64,000 bases of DNA from Salivita marina (GTDB lineage Bacteria; Pseudomonadota; Gammaproteobacteria; Pseudomonadales; Azotimanducaceae). The DNA is taken from contig JAYQNS010000003.1 in assembly GCA_038144425.1 (NCBI GenBank), forward strand, positions 124,001 through 188,000, in the 5' to 3' direction. The position numbers were made by a program, and so were the translations under genes. Below, piece by piece: positions 1 to 8,422 of this stretch (the first letter of the stretch is position 1; the number at the start of each line of letters is the position of its first letter). The notes beneath the pieces were generated by a model, which worked only from the letters and a program-made list of their open reading frames with translations, was not told where the DNA came from and did not search any database.

Positions 1-1
1 G

Positions 2-601
2 GCGGAGTGCGTTGACAAGCTCGAACGCATGGGCGGACTTAGCCCCGCACAGGGTCCGGTACTGGTTACGGGGGCTACGGGAGGCGTCGGCTCCGTGGCG
101 GTCATGCTCCTTTCTCAGCTCGGCTACGAGGTGGTGGCGGTCACTGGGAAGGCTGACAAGGCCGACTGGCTGAAGTCGCTTGGCGCGTCCGAGGTGCTTA
201 GCCGAGAAGCCCTGGCGGAAGGGGCAGGGAAGCCCCTCCTCGCAGAACGCTACGCCGCTGCGGTAGATACGGTAGGGGGAGAGCTACTCTTTAATGCGGT
301 GAAGTCCCTGCGCTATGGCGGATCCCTGGCCGCCTGCGGTCTCGTGGCGTCCCCCGCCATTCCGGCCACGGTACTACCCTTTATCCTGCGTCACGTGAAT
401 CTACTTGGCATCGATTCAGTACAGTGGCCCCTGGCAGAGAAGAAGCGGCTTTGGGGACGCCTGGCCAAGGAGTGGCAGCTTCCTTCGCTGGAGACCCTCG
501 TGGAGCCCCTGAGCCTCGGAACCTTGTCCGATGCGCTGGATCGTATTCTGGCCGGGGAAATGGTCGGCCGGGGCCTTCTGATCCACAGCGCCGCTACCTA
601 G
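2..601 (+). CDS. acuI: Acrylyl-CoA reductase / YhdH-type quinone oxidoreductase, C-terminal part
   Basis: The gene enters the window already open, so only the last 199 residues are seen of a family that is usually about 325-330 residues long. The visible part is the NADPH-binding Rossmann half of a zinc-independent medium-chain dehydrogenase/reductase: the glycine motif VTGATGGVGS lies at about residues 20-29 of the fragment, followed by the strand GYEVVAVTGK that is typical of the YhdH/AcuI subfamily. Members reduce acrylyl-CoA to propionyl-CoA with NADPH, or are annotated simply as quinone oxidoreductases. A link to the propionate operon at 13-16 kb is possible by pathway, but the genes are far apart. 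It ends 22 bases from the convergent antiporter gene. The subfamily is fairly sure, the exact substrate is not. Confidence 0.85.
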   Translation, partial: AECVDKLERMGGLSPAQGPVLVTGATGGVGSVAVMLLSQLGYEVVAVTGKADKADWLKSLGASEVLSREALAEGAGKPLLAERYAAAVDTVGGELLFNAVKSLRYGGSLAACGLVASPAIPATVLPFILRHVNLLGIDSVQWPLAEKKRLWGRLAKEWQLPSLETLVEPLSLGTLSDALDRILAGEMVGRGLLIHSAAT

Positions 602-622
602 GCTTCGGCGCCTTTCCCTGCC

Positions 623-1789
623 TTAGCGGCGCCGGAGGCGCTCATCGAGGGCGATGGGCGTCGGATAGCGTAGAACCACTACGTAAGACGAGAGGATAAA
701 GGTCAGCACCGCCACTGCTTGGATGGTGGTGATCGCGCCCTCCGAAAGCAAAGATGCCTGCCCAGCCAATAGAACGAGCAATAGCGAGAACTCGCTGATT
801 TGCCCCAGGCGAAAGCCCACCTCCCAGGCAAGAGATCCCTGCTCCTTAAATTGGTTCAACAGCACGCGGTAAATGATGGGTTTGGCAAGGAGTACGAGTG
901 CCGAAAGGGCTAGGGCCGGTAGAAGGATTGAGGGCACGAGGGCTAGGTTTAAGCCCGCCCCTACGGTAAAGAAAAACAACACGAGGAAGAAATCCCGGAG
1001 CGGCCTCAGGGCCTCCGCGAGGAAGAGGGCAATGGGGCTCGTGGCGAGGGTAACACCGGCTGCGAAGGCGCCGAGCTCGAGGGAAAGCCCCAGCGCTTCC
1101 GCAAGCTGGGCCAAACCCAGACACCACCCCACGGCGAGCAGGAAAACGTATTCCTGAATCACATCAAAGCGGGAAATCAGCGGCAGCAGGATAAAACGGA
1201 CCCCTGCCGCGGCCACGGCGAGAAGCGCTGGGAGCGCCAGCACCGTTACCCAGAGAGGCTGCGTCGCCCCCACCCCGGGAGTGAAATGGGCCAGGCCTAC
1301 CAGGGCCAAAATGGCCAAGCAGTCCTGGAGGAGGAGCAAGCTCACCACCAATTCTCCGATGTGGCGGTGGTGCAGAGCGGTAGTAGGCAGCAGCTTTATC
1401 CCAATGATCGTGGAGGAGAAGCTAACGGCCAGACCCATGAAGAGGGCATCCTGCAGGGAAAAGGCGAAGGCCAGGGCGAGGCCGGTCCCAAGGGCGAGAA
1501 AAAGAGTGGAACTTAAAAGTCCAACCCATAGCGATTCTCGAAGCACGGTTAGGAGCTTGCGGGGCTGCATCTCGAGACCCAGCAAAAACAGCAAAAAAAT
1601 GATGCCAATCTCGCCGATAGCCCGAAGCTGGGCGCCATCGGTTACCCAGCCGAAGCCGTAGGGGCCGAGGAGCGCGCCAAGGGCAAGGTAGGCCACGATC
1701 AAAGGTTGGCGAGTAAACAGCGCGGCCGTCGCCAGGGCAGCGGCGCCGGAGAATATCCAAAAAAACGCGGACAGCAGCTGATGGTCCAT
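623..1789 (-). CDS. Kef-type cation:proton antiporter (CPA2 family), membrane domain only
   Basis: This 388-residue protein is almost entirely hydrophobic, with about 11-12 membrane spans and no soluble C-terminal part. The N-terminal region with QPLIVAYLALGALLGP and the following GEIGIIFLLFLLGLEM is the typical start of the sodium/hydrogen exchanger family (CPA2, KefB/KefC-like). KefB and KefC carry a C-terminal TrkA-N (RCK) nucleotide-binding domain; here the protein ends shortly after the last helix at YPTPIALDERLRRR, so gating by glutathione adducts as in KefC is not expected. It probably exchanges K+ or Na+ for H+ across the inner membrane. It stands alone, convergent with the AcuI-like gene and divergent from a 41-residue membrane protein gene. 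The ion is not predictable. Confidence 0.88.
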   Translation of the reverse strand: MDHQLLSAFFWIFSGAAALATAALFTRQPLIVAYLALGALLGPYGFGWVTDGAQLRAIGEIGIIFLLFLLGLEMQPRKLLTVLRESLWVGLLSSTLFLALGTGLALAFAFSLQDALFMGLAVSFSSTIIGIKLLPTTALHHRHIGELVVSLLLLQDCLAILALVGLAHFTPGVGATQPLWVTVLALPALLAVAAAGVRFILLPLISRFDVIQEYVFLLAVGWCLGLAQLAEALGLSLELGAFAAGVTLATSPIALFLAEALRPLRDFFLVLFFFTVGAGLNLALVPSILLPALALSALVLLAKPIIYRVLLNQFKEQGSLAWEVGFRLGQISEFSLLLVLLAGQASLLSEGAITTIQAVAVLTFILSSYVVVLRYPTPIALDERLRRR

Positions 1790-1886
1790 GGCTCAGCCCT
1801 TTGAAAAGTGCCTTTATTAGTCGGGAGCGTAGCAAGTTGGCGCCGATGGCACTAAAATCGCCCGCGCCTAATTAGAGGAGAGCATC

Positions 1887-2012
1887 ATGAGCGACGGGGC
1901 AGATCAGCAAAACAGTGGATTCTGGCCGGATAGCAAAGCCGACACGGTCGCAGCCCTTGTGGTTTTCCTAGCCCTCACCGCTGGGGTGCTGTGGTACGTC
2001 GCTAACGGCTAG
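1887..2012 (+). CDS. Small single-span membrane protein, 41 aa
   Basis: A short reading frame starts with ATG 6 bases after a strong ribosome binding site (AGAGGAGAG, 1874-1882) and encodes 41 residues. The first half is polar (MSDGADQQNSGFWPDSKAD) and the second half is one hydrophobic segment, TVAALVVFLALTAGVLWYVAN, so it should be a bitopic inner-membrane protein with the N-terminus in the cytoplasm. I do not recognise the family. It lies between the divergent antiporter gene and the convergent DUF2970 gene and is probably transcribed alone; a TAAAAT box at 1853-1858 could be its -10 element. The ribosome binding site and clear topology make it believable despite its size. Confidence 0.6.
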   Translation: MSDGADQQNSGFWPDSKADTVAALVVFLALTAGVLWYVANG

Positions 2013-2040
2013 GACGATCCTTGCTGGTGCGACGCGAAGC

Positions 2041-2277
2041 TTAAACGCCGGCAGCGCTCAGGACGAAGCGGACTACCAATACTAGCGCCCCCACAAAGAG
2101 CGCGGTGAAGATGAGCCCCGCAACAATGAAGGCGCCTGGGGATCCGTGCTTGAAATCCCGCTCCTTGTTCGCTTTTGACTGCACGCCAATGGCCGCAGCC
2201 AAGGTGCTCATAACCACGCTAGAAAACGTCAGCGACCCCTTATCCTCGCCGCCCCCTTCAGGCTCCGCCTCTGACAT
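2041..2277 (-). CDS. DUF2970 family small membrane protein
   Basis: This 78-residue protein matches the DUF2970 pattern as I know it: a short acidic N-terminus, the conserved block AAAIGVQSKANKERDFKHG at about residues 26-44, then one long hydrophobic helix (FIVAGLIFTALFVGALVLVVRFVL). The function of the family is unknown. The ATG at 2277 was chosen because GGAGG stands 5 bases before it; longer in-frame starts (for example at 2304) would overlap the end of metH. The gene follows metH by 16 bases on the same strand and is likely co-transcribed with it, although nothing shows a role in methionine synthesis. Confidence 0.78.
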   Translation of the reverse strand: MSEAEPEGGGEDKGSLTFSSVVMSTLAAAIGVQSKANKERDFKHGSPGAFIVAGLIFTALFVGALVLVVRFVLSAAGV

Positions 2278-2293
2278 GCGCGCCTCCGACCCT

Positions 2294-5200
2294 CTAGGCG
2301 ACATCACGACTATGAGGGTCATAGCCCAGGTTCGGAGCAAGCCACTGTTCCGCTTCTTCGAGGGTCCAGCCTTTCCGTGCAGCGTAGTCCATCACCTGGT
2401 CCCGTTGAATCTTGCCCACTCCAAAATAGCGCGCCTCGGGATGAGCAAAATACCATCCCGACACGCTAGCCGCCGGAGCCATGGCGAAGCTTTCCGTCAG
2501 GCATAGGCCCTGGCTTTCAGCGCCCAGCAGGGCGAACAGTTTTGCTTTCTCCGTATGATCCGGGCATGCCGGATAGCCTGGCGCCGGGCGGATGCCTCGA
2601 TAGGCTTCCTGGATCAGGGCTTCCTTGGCAAGGGCTTCCTGCGGGGCGTAGCCCCAGAATTCCGTGCGGACTCGCTCGTGGAGCCGCTCCGCGAGCGCTT
2701 CTGCCAGTCGATCCATGAGCGCCTTGAAGAGGATGCTCTGGTAATCGTCATGATCCGCCTCGAAAGCATCGAGCCGCGCCTGCGCCCCCAGCCCCGCGGT
2801 TACGGCAAAGCCACCAACCCAATCCCCTTCCGGTGCAACATAATCGGCGAGGCTCAGGTTGGCGCTGCCGTCGGGTTTAATCGTTTGTTGGCGAAGGAAA
2901 TGGAGAGTGGCCAGCTCCTCACGGCGGTCTTCGTCTCCGTATAGCGTGACATCGTCCCGTCCGGACCGTGCGGCGGGCCAGAAGCCGAAAATCGCCCGCG
3001 CTTCCACCCACCGCTCCTCGACGATGCGCTTCAACATAGCCTTGGCGTCAGCAAAGAGTTGGGTAGCGGCTTCTCCGACCACCTCATCGGTCAGGATGGC
3101 GGGGAATTTGCCCGCGAGCTCCCAGGTCATGAAGAAGGGCGTCCAGTCGATGTAATCGACCAGCTCCTCCAGAGGGTAGGGGGCCAGCACCTGGACCCCG
3201 AACTGGTGTGGACTGGGCGCCGGGGCCGCTGTCAGCGGCGCCGGTAGCGCCTTTAGGGCATCAAAGTCGTGCCAGCGCTGGTTGGGCCGGCGGCCGGCCT
3301 GGCGCGCCCGCACCTGAGTGTACTCACCATCAAGGTTTTCTAAGAAGGCGGGGCGCTGCTGCGCACTCATCAGCGCGCTGGCTACGCCGACGCTGCGCGA
3401 CGCATCCGTGACATAGACCACCGGACCCTCGTAAACGGGCGCGATTTTTACCGCCGTATGCGCCTTCGACGTGGTGGCGCCGCCGATCAAGAGGGGCGTC
3501 TTAAAGCCAAGGCGCTGCATTTCCGCCGCCACATTGACCATCTCGTCGAGGGACGGCGTTATGAGGCCCGAAAGACCAATGAGATCGGCGTTCACTTCCT
3601 TAGCTTTCTCTAGAATCTTCGCCGTGGGCACCATCACGCCCAGGTCAATGACTTCGAAGTTGTTGCACTGGAGCACCACGGCCACGATGTTTTTCCCAAT
3701 GTCGTGCACATCGCCTTTAACCGTGGCGATGACCATGGTCCCCTTACTCTCTTTCTTCCCATCCTGAGCTGCCTCGATGAAGGGAATAAGGTGCGCGACA
3801 GCCTGCTTCATGACCCGCGCGCTCTTCACCACCTGGGGCAGGAACATCTTGCCCTCCCCGAAGAGGTCTCCGACGACGTTCATGCCGTCCATCAGGGGCC
3901 CTTCGATGACCGAGAGGGGATGATCCACGGTCCGTCGCGCCTCTTCCGTGTCCTCCACAATGTGCTGGTTTAGGCCTTTCACCAGAGCATGGCGTAGCCG
4001 CTCTGCCACAGGCGCTTCACGCCAACTCAAGTCCTCTTCCCGGGCCTTGCCGCCCTGGCCAGAAAACTGGTCGGCGACTTCAAGGAGTCGCTCCGTCGCA
4101 TCGGGGCGGCGATTCAGCACGAGGTCCTCCGCGCGCTCCCGGAGCGCCGGGGGAATTTCCTCGTAGATGGCGAGCTGCCCGGCATTCACGATCCCCATGC
4201 GCAGCCCCGCCTTGACCGCGTGATAGAGGAAAACGGCATGAATCGCCTCCCGCACCGGGTCGTTGCCCCGGAACGAGAAGGACACGTTGGATACGCCGCC
4301 CGAGGTGAGGGCGTGAGGGAGGTTGTCCTTAATCCAGCGACACGCATCAATATAGTCTACGGCGTAGTTGTTGTGCTCTTCGATTCCCGTTCCGATGGCG
4401 AAGATGTTCGGGTCAAAGATGATGTCTTCCGCCGGGAAGCCTGCCGTTTCCGTCAGGAGTGCGTAGGAGCGGGCGCATATCTCCGTTTTACGTTGCAGCG
4501 TGTCTGCCTGCCCCTGTTCATCGAAGGCCATGACGATCACGGCTGCGCCATAACGCCGAGCCAAGCGGGCCTGCTCAAGAAAGGGTTCGGGGCCTTCCTT
4601 CAAGCTTATGGAGTTGACGATGGCTTTGCCCTGGGTGCATTTCAAACCGGCCTCAAGGACGCTCCACTTTGAGGAGTCGAGCATGAGGGGCACCCGAGCA
4701 ATGTCCGGTTCGGCGGCCAGGAGATTCAGGAAGCGCACCATGGCGGCTTCCGAGTCGAGCATGCCCTCGTCCATATTGATATCGATGATCTGAGCGCCGT
4801 TCTCTACCTGCTGGCGAGCCACTGCCAGCGCTTCGTCGTAGCGCTCCTCTCGAATCAGGCGGGCGAAGCGGCGGGAACCGGTGACATTGGTGCGCTCCCC
4901 GACATTGATGAACAGCGAATCTCCATCCACCGTGAAGGGCTCGAGGCCCGCCAGGCGTAGGGCTTGGGGCCGTTGAGGAATGGTCCGAGGTGGAAGACCT
5001 CGCACCGAATCGGCGATGGCCCGGATGTGCTCAGGGGTCGTTCCGCAGCACCCGCCGAGCAGGTTGACTAAGCCGCTTTGGGCGAATTCCGCCACCACCT
5101 TGGCCATAGCCTCGGGGCTTTGGTCGTACTCCCCAAATTCATTCGGGAGGCCTGCGTTCGGGTAGGCGCTAACAGCGACGTCGGCGATCTGGCTCAGCGT

Positions 5201-5968
5201 CGCCACGTACTGACGTAGCTCCTCAGCGCCGAGGGCGCAATTCAAGCCGATGGCCAGGGGCTTGGCATGGCGCAGGCCAGCCCAAAAGGCCTCCGTGGTC
5301 TGCCCGGATAGCGTCCGCCCGGAGGCATCCGTAATGGTCCCAGACAAGATAAGGGGGAGGGTGACGCCGCTCCTATCGAAGGCGTTCTCCACGGCGAAGA
5401 GCGCCGCCTTAGCGTTGAGCGTGTCGAAGATGGTTTCGATGAGGATGAGATCCACGCCCCCTTCGATGAGGGCAAGGGTGGCCTCTTCGTAGGCGGCGAC
5501 GAGCTCATCAAAGTTGACGTTTCGAAACCCTGGATCGTTCACATCCGGAGACAAGCTCGCTGTGCGGTTGGTGGGGCCCAGGGCGCCGGCCACCCAGCAG
5601 ATGCGGTCCGCAGCATCGGCGGCCTCCCGAGCGATGCGCGCGGCCTCAAAATTTAGGCGCGGCACCTCATCCTCGAGGCCGTAGTCGGCCTGGGCTATGC
5701 GGGTGGCACCGAAGGTGTTGGTTTCGATGATATCCGCGCCGGCGCGAATGAAGGCGTCGTGCACCTCCCGGACGATGGTGGGCTGGGTTAAGGTTAGAAG
5801 CTCGTTATCTCCAGCGAGATCCTGGCCGTGGCGAGCGAAGGCGTCGCCCCGGTAATCCGCTTCCCCGAGCCCGTAGCGCTGATACATGGTCCCCGTAGCG
5901 CCATCTAGAATTAAGATGCGCTCCGCGAGGGCGTTGTGTAGGGCGCTAATGCGGTCCGCTCGGGTCAT
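2294..5968 (-). CDS. metH: Cobalamin-dependent methionine synthase
   Basis: A 1224-residue protein, matching the family length (E. coli about 1227), that transfers a methyl group from 5-methyltetrahydrofolate to homocysteine through cobalamin. All four modules are present in order: the homocysteine domain with zinc-ligand cysteines in NCALGAEE and GGCCGTTP (about residues 245 and 310), the pterin-binding domain (FINVGERTNVTGSRRF, about 355), the B12 cap and binding domain with DVHDIGKN around residue 760 supplying the cobalt-ligand histidine, and the C-terminal AdoMet activation domain ending near NLGYDPHSRDVA. ATG at 5968 is preferred over GTG at 5974 because AGAGG lies 7 bases before it. 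I see no clear SAM or cobalamin riboswitch in the 170 bases upstream. Confidence 0.98.
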   Translation of the reverse strand: MTRADRISALHNALAERILILDGATGTMYQRYGLGEADYRGDAFARHGQDLAGDNELLTLTQPTIVREVHDAFIRAGADIIETNTFGATRIAQADYGLEDEVPRLNFEAARIAREAADAADRICWVAGALGPTNRTASLSPDVNDPGFRNVNFDELVAAYEEATLALIEGGVDLILIETIFDTLNAKAALFAVENAFDRSGVTLPLILSGTITDASGRTLSGQTTEAFWAGLRHAKPLAIGLNCALGAEELRQYVATLSQIADVAVSAYPNAGLPNEFGEYDQSPEAMAKVVAEFAQSGLVNLLGGCCGTTPEHIRAIADSVRGLPPRTIPQRPQALRLAGLEPFTVDGDSLFINVGERTNVTGSRRFARLIREERYDEALAVARQQVENGAQIIDINMDEGMLDSEAAMVRFLNLLAAEPDIARVPLMLDSSKWSVLEAGLKCTQGKAIVNSISLKEGPEPFLEQARLARRYGAAVIVMAFDEQGQADTLQRKTEICARSYALLTETAGFPAEDIIFDPNIFAIGTGIEEHNNYAVDYIDACRWIKDNLPHALTSGGVSNVSFSFRGNDPVREAIHAVFLYHAVKAGLRMGIVNAGQLAIYEEIPPALRERAEDLVLNRRPDATERLLEVADQFSGQGGKAREEDLSWREAPVAERLRHALVKGLNQHIVEDTEEARRTVDHPLSVIEGPLMDGMNVVGDLFGEGKMFLPQVVKSARVMKQAVAHLIPFIEAAQDGKKESKGTMVIATVKGDVHDIGKNIVAVVLQCNNFEVIDLGVMVPTAKILEKAKEVNADLIGLSGLITPSLDEMVNVAAEMQRLGFKTPLLIGGATTSKAHTAVKIAPVYEGPVVYVTDASRSVGVASALMSAQQRPAFLENLDGEYTQVRARQAGRRPNQRWHDFDALKALPAPLTAAPAPSPHQFGVQVLAPYPLEELVDYIDWTPFFMTWELAGKFPAILTDEVVGEAATQLFADAKAMLKRIVEERWVEARAIFGFWPAARSGRDDVTLYGDEDRREELATLHFLRQQTIKPDGSANLSLADYVAPEGDWVGGFAVTAGLGAQARLDAFEADHDDYQSILFKALMDRLAEALAERLHERVRTEFWGYAPQEALAKEALIQEAYRGIRPAPGYPACPDHTEKAKLFALLGAESQGLCLTESFAMAPAASVSGWYFAHPEARYFGVGKIQRDQVMDYAARKGWTLEEAEQWLAPNLGYDPHSRDVA

Positions 5969-6142
5969 AACCACCTCTTAACGTTTACGACGGCGCGATG
6001 GTACCAGGGCCTATTCCTTAGGGTTTGAGGGGCGCTCCCCCGGACTTGAAGGGGGCTCATGATTCGGCCAGGGCCTCGCCTCGGGGCGGGGAAGGGCGTA
6101 GAATACTTGAGCTGAGCGATTGGATATTCGAGGGGCTGGGCC

Positions 6143-6718
6143 ATGATTGAGATCTCCGAGGCAGCGCAGGGCTATTTGCGAACCCTCTTGGAGAAGCAGG
6201 AGGCCGAAGGCACGGGCATTCGGGTCTTTGTAGCTAACCCTGGCACCCCCTCGGCGGAAACCTGCATCGCCTATTGCCGCCCCGGGGAAGCACAGGACGA
6301 CGATATTGGAGTGGCTTTCACAGGGTTCACCGCGTGGTTTGAAAAGCGAAGCGAGCCCTACCTAGCGGAAGCAGTCGTCGATTTTCAGGAAGACAAGCTC
6401 GGGGGACAGCTCACCATCAAGGCGCCCAATGCCCGCGTGCCTAAGGTTGACGAGAACAGCCCCCTTGAGGATCGAGTCAATTACATCCTGTACAACGAAA
6501 TTAACCCGTCCCTGGCGGCCCACGGGGGCATGGTGTCCCTCGTCGAGATCGTGGACGGAGAAGCGGTGCTGCAATTCGGCGGCGGCTGCCAGGGCTGTGC
6601 AGCGGTTGATATGACCCTTAAGCAAGGGGTGGAGAAGACGCTTCTTTCTCAGTTGCCAGAGTTGAAAGGCGTGCGCGACTCCACGGACCACTCGGTAAAA
6701 GAAAACGCATACTATTAA
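6143..6718 (+). CDS. nfuA: Fe-S cluster carrier/biogenesis protein NfuA
   Basis: 191 residues, the usual NfuA length. The N-terminal half is a degenerate A-type (IscA-like) domain without the usual cysteines, and the C-terminal half is a Nfu domain with the CxxC motif in GGGCQGCAAVDMTLKQGVEK at about residues 147-166. NfuA accepts a [4Fe-4S] cluster on this CxxC from a dimer and passes it to apo-proteins, particularly under oxidative or iron stress. The neighbour rimO, 55 bases downstream on the same strand, encodes a radical-SAM enzyme with two [4Fe-4S] clusters, a plausible client. A TAGAAT box at about 6099 may be its -10 element. Confidence 0.96.
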   Translation: MIEISEAAQGYLRTLLEKQEAEGTGIRVFVANPGTPSAETCIAYCRPGEAQDDDIGVAFTGFTAWFEKRSEPYLAEAVVDFQEDKLGGQLTIKAPNARVPKVDENSPLEDRVNYILYNEINPSLAAHGGMVSLVEIVDGEAVLQFGGGCQGCAAVDMTLKQGVEKTLLSQLPELKGVRDSTDHSVKENAYY

Positions 6719-6773
6719 GCCTCCGGGTCCGGAGGAGGCCCCTGCCCGGGTCTCGTTTTAGGAGAGCAGACCC

Positions 6774-8117
6774 ATGGCTGCAAGGCGCGCGGTAACCCTC
6801 GGCGGCGGCCGCATTGGCATGGTGAGTCTCGGCTGTCCGAAAGCGCTGGTCGACTCCGAACGTATCCTTACCCAGCTTCGAGGCGAAGGGTACGATCTTG
6901 TGGGCGGCTACGCTGATGCTGACCTCGTCATTGTCAACACCTGCGGCTTTATCGATGCCGCCGTCGAGGAATCCCTGGAAGCCATCGGTGAAGCCCTCGC
7001 GGAGCAGGGGCGAGTGGTCGTCACGGGCTGCCTCGGCGCCGATGCAGCTAGCATCCAAAACCGCTTTCCCGAAGTGCTGGCGGTCACAGGCGCCCACGCC
7101 TATGAGGCCGTGGTGGATGCGGTGCATACCCACCTCCCGCCCCCCATGCACGATCCCTTCGCCTCCCTCGTGCCCCCCCAGGGCATTCGCTTGACGCCCC
7201 GGCACTACGCCTATCTTAAGATTTCCGAGGGCTGCAACCACCGTTGCACCTTTTGCATCATTCCCTCCATGCGCGGAGATCTGGTCTCCCGGCCCGCGGG
7301 AGAGATCCTGGAGGAGGCGGAGCGGCTGGTTGCCGCAGGCGTACAAGAGCTCTTGGTAATCTCACAAGATACAAGTGCTTATGGCGTAGACCTAAAGTAT
7401 AAAACAAGTTTTTGGGGCGGGCGCCCAGTGGCCAGTCGCCTGAACCCACTTTGCGAGGCCCTTGCCGCCCTTGGGGTGTGGGTTCGCCTGCATTACGTCT
7501 ACCCCTATCCTCACGTCGATCAGCTGATTCCCCTCATGGCTGAAGGCCGGCTCCTACCCTACCTAGACATGCCCCTGCAGCACGCATCGCCGAGGCTTTT
7601 GAAGGCCATGCGCCGACCCGCGGCGGCAGAGCGCCAGCTAGAGCGCATTAACCGGTGGCGCGAGCAGTGCCCCGATCTCACCCTGCGCAGCACCTTCATC
7701 GTGGGCTTCCCCGGCGAGACGGAAAGAGACTTCGAACAACTGCTGAGCTTCCTCAAGGCCGCCCAGCTTGATCGGGTAGGGTGCTTTACCTACTCCCCGG
7801 TGGAGGGCGCGGCGGCCAATGGATTCCCCGGGGCTATTTCCGAAGGGGAAAAGGCCGATCGGCTCGACGCCTTTATGGCGGTGCAGGCGGAGATCAGCGC
7901 TGCGCGGCTGGCCTGGAAGGTTGGGCGAACCCTTGAAGTGCTGGTAGACGAGATCGGGAAGGACGGGGTGATTGCTCGCGGGCCCGGGGATGCGCCGGAA
8001 ATCGATGGGGTGGTGTACCTGCCCGGGGTGGAGGCGCGCCCTGGCGATCGGCTCACGGTGGAAATCGTCGCCAGCGATGAGCATGACCTAGAGGGACGGG
8101 TGCTGCCCAAGGCCTAG
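6774..8117 (+). CDS. rimO: Ribosomal protein S12 (Asp89) methylthiotransferase
   Basis: 447 residues, matching RimO. It adds a methylthio group to the conserved aspartate of ribosomal protein uS12. The N-terminal UPF0004 domain starts at GMVSLGCPKALVDSE and contains cysteines in VNTCGF and VTGCLG; the radical-SAM core has the CxxxCxxC motif in CNHRCTFC (about residue 154); the C-terminal TRAM domain ends the protein. The opening SLGCPKALVDSE separates RimO from the tRNA-modifying MiaB. ATG at 6774 has AGGAGA 8 bases upstream. C runs of six and seven at 7140-7145 and 7173-7179 are in frame, which matters for judging the frameshifts elsewhere in this window. Confidence 0.97.
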   Translation: MAARRAVTLGGGRIGMVSLGCPKALVDSERILTQLRGEGYDLVGGYADADLVIVNTCGFIDAAVEESLEAIGEALAEQGRVVVTGCLGADAASIQNRFPEVLAVTGAHAYEAVVDAVHTHLPPPMHDPFASLVPPQGIRLTPRHYAYLKISEGCNHRCTFCIIPSMRGDLVSRPAGEILEEAERLVAAGVQELLVISQDTSAYGVDLKYKTSFWGGRPVASRLNPLCEALAALGVWVRLHYVYPYPHVDQLIPLMAEGRLLPYLDMPLQHASPRLLKAMRRPAAAERQLERINRWREQCPDLTLRSTFIVGFPGETERDFEQLLSFLKAAQLDRVGCFTYSPVEGAAANGFPGAISEGEKADRLDAFMAVQAEISAARLAWKVGRTLEVLVDEIGKDGVIARGPGDAPEIDGVVYLPGVEARPGDRLTVEIVASDEHDLEGRVLPKA

Positions 8118-8144
8118 GGGCTGGGCGCTGTGCCGAGCCCCTGC

Positions 8145-8150
8145 TATAGT
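8145..8150 (+). promoter_or_regulatory. Candidate -10 box for the 46-aa gene
   Basis: TATAGT lies 54 bases before the ATG of the 46-residue membrane protein gene, just after rimO. I see no good -35 hexamer at the right distance, so this is only a suggestion. Confidence 0.35.
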
Positions 8151-8203
8151 CGCGCCGCGCGCGGGGGTGTCCCGTGCCGCGGCCCAGAGCGAGGAGAACC
8201 CCC

Positions 8204-8344
8204 ATGCGTCTTTTTTGGTCCCTAGTGGAAGATTTCTTTGAGCAAAACCTCGTGATGAAGGCTTTCATCGCCTGGGGCTGGCTCTCCGTTGTCATTATGG
8301 CGGCAGGTATTGTGGTTACGGATTGGTCCGCACTCGCCTCCTAA
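8204..8344 (+). CDS. Small single-span membrane protein, 46 aa
   Basis: The ATG at 8204 follows a GAGGAG ribosome binding site at 8191-8196 and opens a 46-codon frame. The protein has an amphipathic start (MRLFWSLVEDFFEQN) and one hydrophobic helix (AFIAWGWLSVVIMAAGIVV), suggesting a small inner-membrane protein. I do not recognise the family. The gene is bracketed by a -10-like TATAGT and an intrinsic terminator that begins 19 bases after the stop codon, so it looks like an independent single-gene transcription unit. That signal layout is the main support for it being real. Confidence 0.62.
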   Translation: MRLFWSLVEDFFEQNLVMKAFIAWGWLSVVIMAAGIVVTDWSALAS

Positions 8345-8362
8345 GGCCGCGTACTCCGTGGT

Positions 8363-8389
8363 AAAAAGGCCGCTGACGCGGCCTTTTTT
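8363..8389 (+). terminator. Intrinsic terminator after the 46-aa gene
   Basis: AAAAAGGCCGC and GCGGCCTTTTT form a perfect stem of 11 pairs around the loop TGAC, with the T-run forming the 3' side. It closes the small membrane protein gene and separates it from the quinone oxidoreductase gene. Confidence 0.88.
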
Positions 8390-8422
8390 ATGCCTCTAAT
8401 TCTCAAAGGGGAGAGAACGCAA

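Noticed and set aside
5969..6142. SAM or cobalamin riboswitch upstream of metH
   Set aside because: I could not find a B12-box-like or SAM-type core in the 170 bases before metH, only GC-rich sequence shared with the nfuA promoter side.
6720..6735. Hairpin CCTCCGG/CCGGAGG between nfuA and rimO
   Set aside because: The loop would be only two bases and no T-run follows, so it is not called a terminator.
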